From contig CBFHSW010000014.1 of the NCBI GenBank assembly GCA_965658595.1, forward strand, positions 1-9,674: 9,674 nt of DNA. The letters are read 5' to 3'. Origin of the DNA: UBA1858 sp965658595. Lineage in GTDB: Bacteria; Pseudomonadota; Gammaproteobacteria; UBA4575. Positions 6,383 to 9,674 of this stretch are shown piece by piece (the first letter of the stretch is position 1; every line of letters starts with the position of its first letter). The notes below the pieces were generated by a model. It saw only the letters and a list, made by a program, of their open reading frames with translations, was not told the DNA's origin and searched no databases. A program made the translations under genes and the position numbers.

Positions 6383-6839
6383 ATTTTTCTTGATAGCGCA
6401 ACGATTAATACTACTCACACTTTTAAGTGTGGGTGGTGTTAGTGTGATGAGCGCAGAATCAACCACCCCAGTTAAAAAATATTATGTGCAAGACATCAAA
6501 GATGCCATGTACGAGCACATTAAAAATCATGCGGATGAAGATGGTATTTTCCGACTCAGAGATGAAAAAACCAACGAGATTTTAGAATTAGAATTTGTGA
6601 AAATTCATAATCCCGTTCGACAAATCAACGACTATATCTATTTCGCTTGTACTGATTTTAGAGTCCATAATGAACCACGCAAGCTTTATGATCTGGATTT
6701 TTGGATGGACATTGAAACCGGTGAGTTGCGCATTTACCAGACCAAAATTCATAAAGAACCTCGCAAGTCACTCATTTATGGTTGGTATAAACAGCCTCGA
6801 TACACCTTTGTTAACGATACTGTCGTGCCTCTTTATTGA
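6372..6839 (+). CDS. Secreted protein of unknown function, overlapping the repeat protein gene
   Basis: A 155-residue protein with a signal peptide (basic MNTRFF, hydrophobic LILLTLLSVGGVSV, cut probably after MSA at residue 28). The mature part has a helix-like DIKDAMYEHIKNH (41-53), then a mostly beta-type domain with YFACTDF (90-96), YDLDFWM (106-112) and TKIHKEP (124-130). I have a general memory of uncharacterised periplasmic proteins with a similar CTDF...YDLDFWM pattern, without assigned activity. The ATG lies 11 bp inside the end of the repeat protein gene, with a GAAGAG ribosome-binding sequence within that gene, so translation is likely coupled. The same frame stays open upstream through the repeats, but those codons only mirror the repeat and lack a start signal. 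It ends 25 bp from the stop of the convergent HAD gene. Confidence 0.85.
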   Translation: MNTRFFLIAQRLILLTLLSVGGVSVMSAESTTPVKKYYVQDIKDAMYEHIKNHADEDGIFRLRDEKTNEILELEFVKIHNPVRQINDYIYFACTDFRVHNEPRKLYDLDFWMDIETGELRIYQTKIHKEPRKSLIYGWYKQPRYTFVNDTVVPLY

Positions 6840-6864
6840 TATTCAATAATGTCTGACGGCATAC

Positions 6865-8766
6865 TCATCTCATCTTCATATATTTCTTAGCTTTGAGTAA
6901 TTTCTTTACATACTTTCTCATGGTTTTTGGCATACGCCGTTTTTTCATAATCACTTCGCCATAAGCAAATAACTGATTGTGTGTGACACCGCGTTTGAAT
7001 ACTCGGCGTAAGTGAAAATTACGAATAGTCGTGATAGCGCGGTAAATGCGCAGACTCTTAGTGCGTAAATCAGCTGAACATAGCGTGTTAATAAACATGG
7101 CTTTACTCAGATAGTGAGACACCTCAAGGACACCCCGCTGAAAGAAATAGTTATGATCATGATGTATAGCCATCTCACCTTCGACACAGTGCCTAACTGG
7201 TTGATGAGGATATTCTCTCTGATAACCAACAACAGACCCTTCTGCACTGTTACAGAGTATCTCTAGGACAACAATATCTTTTAATTTACGCCAATCTTTT
7301 GCATTTTTATTGGCATCATATAAATAAGCACTTTTAGACACATTGTTTGCTTGATAATTGATAAGTTTGTCCATACATAAGTATTTCCCAAAATAGTGAT
7401 GCTTCGGCAGTAAGTAAGCAATATTATCTTGAATGGTGCCGCGCCAACCGACATCTACAAATAAGATATTTTTCGAGTCCTTTCTGCCTATCCCTTCACT
7501 GCTAAGATAGTTCAATAATGCGTCTTGCTGTTGTTGACGTTCATACTCGCAAAGATTAATAAAGTTTTCATCAGAGAATAGCGCAATCATCTCATGATCA
7601 AGCCATAGCTTCTTACGCTTTTTATATCTATCAATTTTCTTGTGTTGAATGTAACTGCGTATTTCTGGTGTATTGATATTTAATGTACACAATAATCCAT
7701 GCAGTGACATTGTGTTGACTTGTTTCCAGACCTTCATCATCTCCGGCAGGCTGACTTGTTTGAATGAAGCCAGAAATGTACTGGCACGGCTCACTTCTAG
7801 ATGTCGTCCCTCAGGCAAACCCAATTGAGGATCGATATTTTTTTTGAGAGCATCATATATTTGTTTAAGAAAAGCGCCCTCTCGACTAAGAAAATATACC
7901 GCATTGATATCATGCTTAATTATCTCTTCGTTAATGCTTTGGATGAATCCTATGAATAGTTGTGAATACTGAATGCCAAGTCGATAGGGGCGATAATGCT
8001 CAGTGGTGAGATTCTGTGAAGATTTAGAAATTTGTATAGCATCTTTAAGTTGTTCAGAGAAATATGATTTTGGATGTTGATAAAGTTTTTCACGTCGACA
8101 TCTGGCAGCGTGTTGTGGTTCTGGTCGATACAGATGAGCGGCTATACCCAATGACTTCGGCATCTTAAAGTCACTCAATTTGCTGTCACCAATATGAATA
8201 TGATCTTGAGGTGTTATTGCTAATGTCTGATGTAGATATTTGAATATTGAGCCAGTGTGTTTGTTACATTTGACGTCACAAGAGCTAATACCTTGTGTGT
8301 ATCGCTCCGGCACATCCGCATATATTAGTAGCTCAGTAATGGTATTGGCCGACATATAGAAATCACTCAAAAACATAAATTCATCGGCCTCAATGCCGTC
8401 TAGAGTCTCTTCTATATCTGGATCTTTGCTTAGCACTTGTTTTTCAAAACCGATCTCATAATCAATAATCTGCGCTATCAGTTCATTATGTTCGCTTTTG
8501 TCTGGACACAACACATTGACCATAGCTTGAATGACCTGCTCAATATGGTACTCACCATAATGGCTATTTTGAACGCTATCCTGATAGAGTTGTTTTTCGA
8601 ATGCTCGACGTAACTTATGCACGTGCAAGTGATCAGGTAAGAGCTTTTTAATATGACCTGAACATAATTTGAAGAAATATTTTGAGGTAGCTAGTTTAAT
8701 TGCATCTGGATGGACTTCTCTCCTGAGCAATGTATCCCATACATCGATCGTGAGTATCTTTGTCAT
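6865..8766 (-). CDS. HAD-superfamily hydrolase with large C-terminal domain (COG5610-like)
   Basis: A 633-residue protein. Residues 1-215 form a HAD domain: motif I IDVWDTLLRR with nucleophile D8, motif II FLSDFYMS (S134), the lysine of motif III near K169, and motif IV IGDSKLSDF (D194, D199). The usual second aspartate of motif I is replaced by W10, as in dehalogenase-type or COG5610-type members, so ordinary phosphatase chemistry is not certain. Residues ~250-460 form a second domain with YFLSREGAFL (291-300), EVSRAST (324-330) and FVDVGWRGTIQ (436-446), typical of HAD proteins found in bacterial surface-polysaccharide clusters. The C-terminus is strongly basic (KKRRMPKTMRKYVKKLLK), which may help membrane or polyanion contact. 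I chose the ATG at 8766 (AGGTTG upstream) over a TTG at 8772. No signal peptide is seen. It is probably transcribed alone. Confidence 0.85.
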   Translation of the reverse strand: MTKILTIDVWDTLLRREVHPDAIKLATSKYFFKLCSGHIKKLLPDHLHVHKLRRAFEKQLYQDSVQNSHYGEYHIEQVIQAMVNVLCPDKSEHNELIAQIIDYEIGFEKQVLSKDPDIEETLDGIEADEFMFLSDFYMSANTITELLIYADVPERYTQGISSCDVKCNKHTGSIFKYLHQTLAITPQDHIHIGDSKLSDFKMPKSLGIAAHLYRPEPQHAARCRREKLYQHPKSYFSEQLKDAIQISKSSQNLTTEHYRPYRLGIQYSQLFIGFIQSINEEIIKHDINAVYFLSREGAFLKQIYDALKKNIDPQLGLPEGRHLEVSRASTFLASFKQVSLPEMMKVWKQVNTMSLHGLLCTLNINTPEIRSYIQHKKIDRYKKRKKLWLDHEMIALFSDENFINLCEYERQQQQDALLNYLSSEGIGRKDSKNILFVDVGWRGTIQDNIAYLLPKHHYFGKYLCMDKLINYQANNVSKSAYLYDANKNAKDWRKLKDIVVLEILCNSAEGSVVGYQREYPHQPVRHCVEGEMAIHHDHNYFFQRGVLEVSHYLSKAMFINTLCSADLRTKSLRIYRAITTIRNFHLRRVFKRGVTHNQLFAYGEVIMKKRRMPKTMRKYVKKLLKAKKYMKMR

Positions 8767-8807
8767 AGTCAACCTAGTAAGTCTGTCGTCCCTTTTGTAT
8801 GTGACTT

Positions 8808-8837
8808 ATTATGTGGTGAACTAATGATCCGAATCAA
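8808..8837 (-). promoter_or_regulatory. Candidate sigma70 promoter of the HAD gene
   Basis: Read leftward: TTGATT (8832-8837), an 18-bp spacer, then CATAAT (8808-8813). Transcription would start near 8801, about 35 nt before the ATG at 8766. Both hexamers are good but imperfect. Confidence 0.4.
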
Positions 8838-8913
8838 GATGTGACTAAATTCTAAGAAATGGATAATAAATAGCCTATAAGTATTTGATTGAATGAAAAT
8901 TAGCGCTAGCGCG

Positions 8914-8941
8914 TTGACAGGTGTAACAAATCAACTACAAT
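8914..8941 (+). promoter_or_regulatory. Promoter of the tRNA operon
   Basis: A perfect -35 TTGACA (8914-8919), a 16-bp spacer and -10 TACAAT (8936-8941), followed by GTGCGAT, a GC-leaning discriminator as in stable-RNA promoters under stringent control. Transcription would begin near 8948, about 12 nt before tRNA-Gly. A perfect 10-bp palindrome GCGCTAGCGC (8903-8912) sits immediately upstream of the -35. Confidence 0.8.
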
Positions 8942-8959
8942 GTGCGATCTTATCGACAT

Positions 8960-9035
8960 GCGGGAATAGCTCAGCTGGTAGAGCGCAACCTTGCCAAGGT
9001 TGAGGTCGCCGGTTCGAACCCGGTTTCCCGCTCCA
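8960..9035 (+). tRNA. glyW: tRNA-Gly (GCC)
   Basis: A 76-nt cloverleaf: acceptor GCGGGAA pairs with TTCCCGC, anticodon loop TTGCCAA with GCC at 8993-8995, T-loop GGTTCGAACC, and an encoded CCA end. First gene of a three-tRNA operon in the same order as E. coli glyW-cysT-leuZ. Confidence 0.98.
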
Positions 9036-9097
9036 TTCTATGATTTGTATAAAACTCAGCCGATAAGATGGCTTTCATTTTGTTAGATAAGCATCCC

Positions 9098-9171
9098 GGC
9101 GAGTTGGCAGAGTGGTGATGCAGAGGCCTGCAAAGCCTTGTACAGCGGTTCGATTCCGCTACTCGCCTCCA
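9098..9171 (+). tRNA. cysT: tRNA-Cys (GCA)
   Basis: A 74-nt cloverleaf: acceptor GGCGAGT pairs with ACTCGCC, anticodon loop CTGCAAA with GCA at 9130-9132, T-arm GCGGTTCGATTCCGC, and an encoded CCA. It lies 62 bp after tRNA-Gly on the same strand. Confidence 0.98.
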
Positions 9172-9200
9172 AAATGACTACCACATAATATCCATCACAT

Positions 9201-9287
9201 GCCCGGGTGGCGGAACTGGTAGACGCAAGGGACTTAAAATCCCTCGGTAGAAATACCGTGCCGGTTCGATTCCGGCCCCGGGCACCA
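9201..9287 (+). tRNA. leuZ: tRNA-Leu (UAA)
   Basis: An 87-nt class II tRNA: acceptor GCCCGGG pairs with CCCGGGC, anticodon loop CTTAAAA with TAA at 9235-9237, a long variable arm (CGGTAGAAATACCG), T-arm CCGGTTCGATTCCGG, and an encoded CCA. It lies 29 bp after tRNA-Cys. Its 3' end faces an integrase gene fragment about 80 bp away, so it is the probable attachment site of an integrated element. Confidence 0.98.
9261..9287 (+). other. Probable att site at the 3' end of tRNA-Leu
   Basis: Tyrosine recombinases of islands and prophages commonly recombine within the T-arm and acceptor end of a tRNA, restoring the tRNA, with the integrase gene next to that end. The layout here fits. The second copy that would prove it must lie beyond the right edge; I see no second copy inside the window. 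The exact core cannot be set. Confidence 0.4.
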
Positions 9288-9290
9288 ATT

Positions 9291-9307
9291 TTGGGTGTTA
9301 AACCCAA
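9291..9307 (+). terminator. Small hairpin after tRNA-Leu
   Basis: TTGGGT (9291-9296) and ACCCAA (9302-9307) form a 6-bp stem with a 5-nt loop just after the tRNA-Leu CCA. No T run follows, so it is at best a weak or processing-type terminator for the tRNA operon. Confidence 0.3.
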
Positions 9308-9364
9308 GTCATCGTACTGATTTAGCTTTAGTGTTTAACTTACTGCTATGAGGTACGGTAGACA

Positions 9365-9674
9365 ATGCGGGAGACAATCAACAACCCACCCTACACCTTT
9401 ACTAAACGAGTACACAACGAGGTATCTATTACTTCAGTCATTTAGTCCCACATGACATTCGTTATTACTACAAACAACCAAGAATTGTTCAATCATTAAG
9501 AACACGTTCTAAGAAAGACGCAGCAAAGTATTCAAAGCTGCTAACACATCAACTAGATACTTACTGGTCAGAACTTAGAATTAATCAGCCTGATATCCCC
9601 TGCTCCAACTTTCTATTGAATCAACCCACTGAAGTCACTTTGCGTATTGCATTGGATACCTACTTCACTATTAA
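9365..9674 (+). pseudogene. Tyrosine-recombinase integrase, 5' part, frame broken by an 11-bp duplication
   Basis: From ATG 9365 (GAGGT ten bases upstream) the frame reads MRETINNPPYTFTKR, then goes on out of register to a TAG at 9443. From 9421 another frame is open to the window edge and reads GIYYFSHLVPHDIRYYY, KQPRIVQSLRTRSKKDAAKY and on through LDTYWSEL. This is the N-terminal SAM-like region seen in many phage and island integrases: a YYF(S/R)..VP.D(I/L)R pattern, then (Q/R)SLRT. In this second frame a stop at 9403 and the lack of any ATG, GTG or TTG nearby exclude an independent start. AACGAG occurs at 9405-9410 and 9416-9421. Deleting the 11 bases 9410-9420 joins the frames as YTFTKR-GIYYF, the expected family sequence. 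The catalytic domain lies beyond the edge. Either the gene is inactivated or the base calls are wrong. Confidence 0.7.

Noticed and set aside
9083..9307. Minus-strand 74-residue frame with GARGRNRTGTVFLPRDFKSLAS
   Set aside because: It is antisense to tRNA-Cys and tRNA-Leu. Such peptides are a classic false call over tRNA genes.

Overview
The window looks like chromosomal DNA from an AT-leaning gammaproteobacterium. Fur and TypA/BipA are close to the E. coli proteins, the left-edge ABC permease fragment resembles YadH, and the tRNA cluster Gly(GCC)-Cys(GCA)-Leu(UAA) has the same order as E. coli glyW-cysT-leuZ. I cannot name the genus from sequence alone.

Left part (1-1930). The tail of an ABC-2 permease converges on fur with a 2-bp gap. 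Upstream of fur on the same strand is a small secreted two-cysteine protein that may have an HdeA/Rap1a-like fold. The roughly 700 bp to typA hold no convincing protein gene. They do hold a strong leftward intrinsic terminator with no gene in front of it, so I propose a leftward small RNA of about 175 nt. This stretch also has a set of short inverted and direct repeats, and the terminator of typA.

Middle (1938-6840). typA is transcribed leftward from a GTG start. A rightward series follows: a DXD-type glycosyltransferase, an unknown small protein, a membrane sterol desaturase/fatty acid hydroxylase-family enzyme, a tiny secreted protein made of three 19-residue His/Ala-rich repeats, and a secreted protein of unknown function whose start overlaps the repeat gene. 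The last three are close together and may share transcription.

Right part (6865-9674). A leftward gene encodes a large HAD-superfamily hydrolase with a C-terminal domain of the type found near surface-polysaccharide genes. Together with the glycosyltransferase it hints at glycan modification, although the two are not adjacent. Next is the tRNA operon, with a clear sigma70 promoter. About 80 bp after tRNA-Leu lies the 5' end of a tyrosine-recombinase-type integrase, read toward the right edge. This is the usual layout of a genomic island or prophage integrated at a tRNA 3' end. The integrase frame is broken near its N-terminus by an apparent 11-bp duplication, so the element may be immobilised.

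I did not find a complete novel defence or mobile system. The best leads are the integrase lesion and island edge, the candidate small RNA, and the His/Ala repeat protein with its coupled partner.
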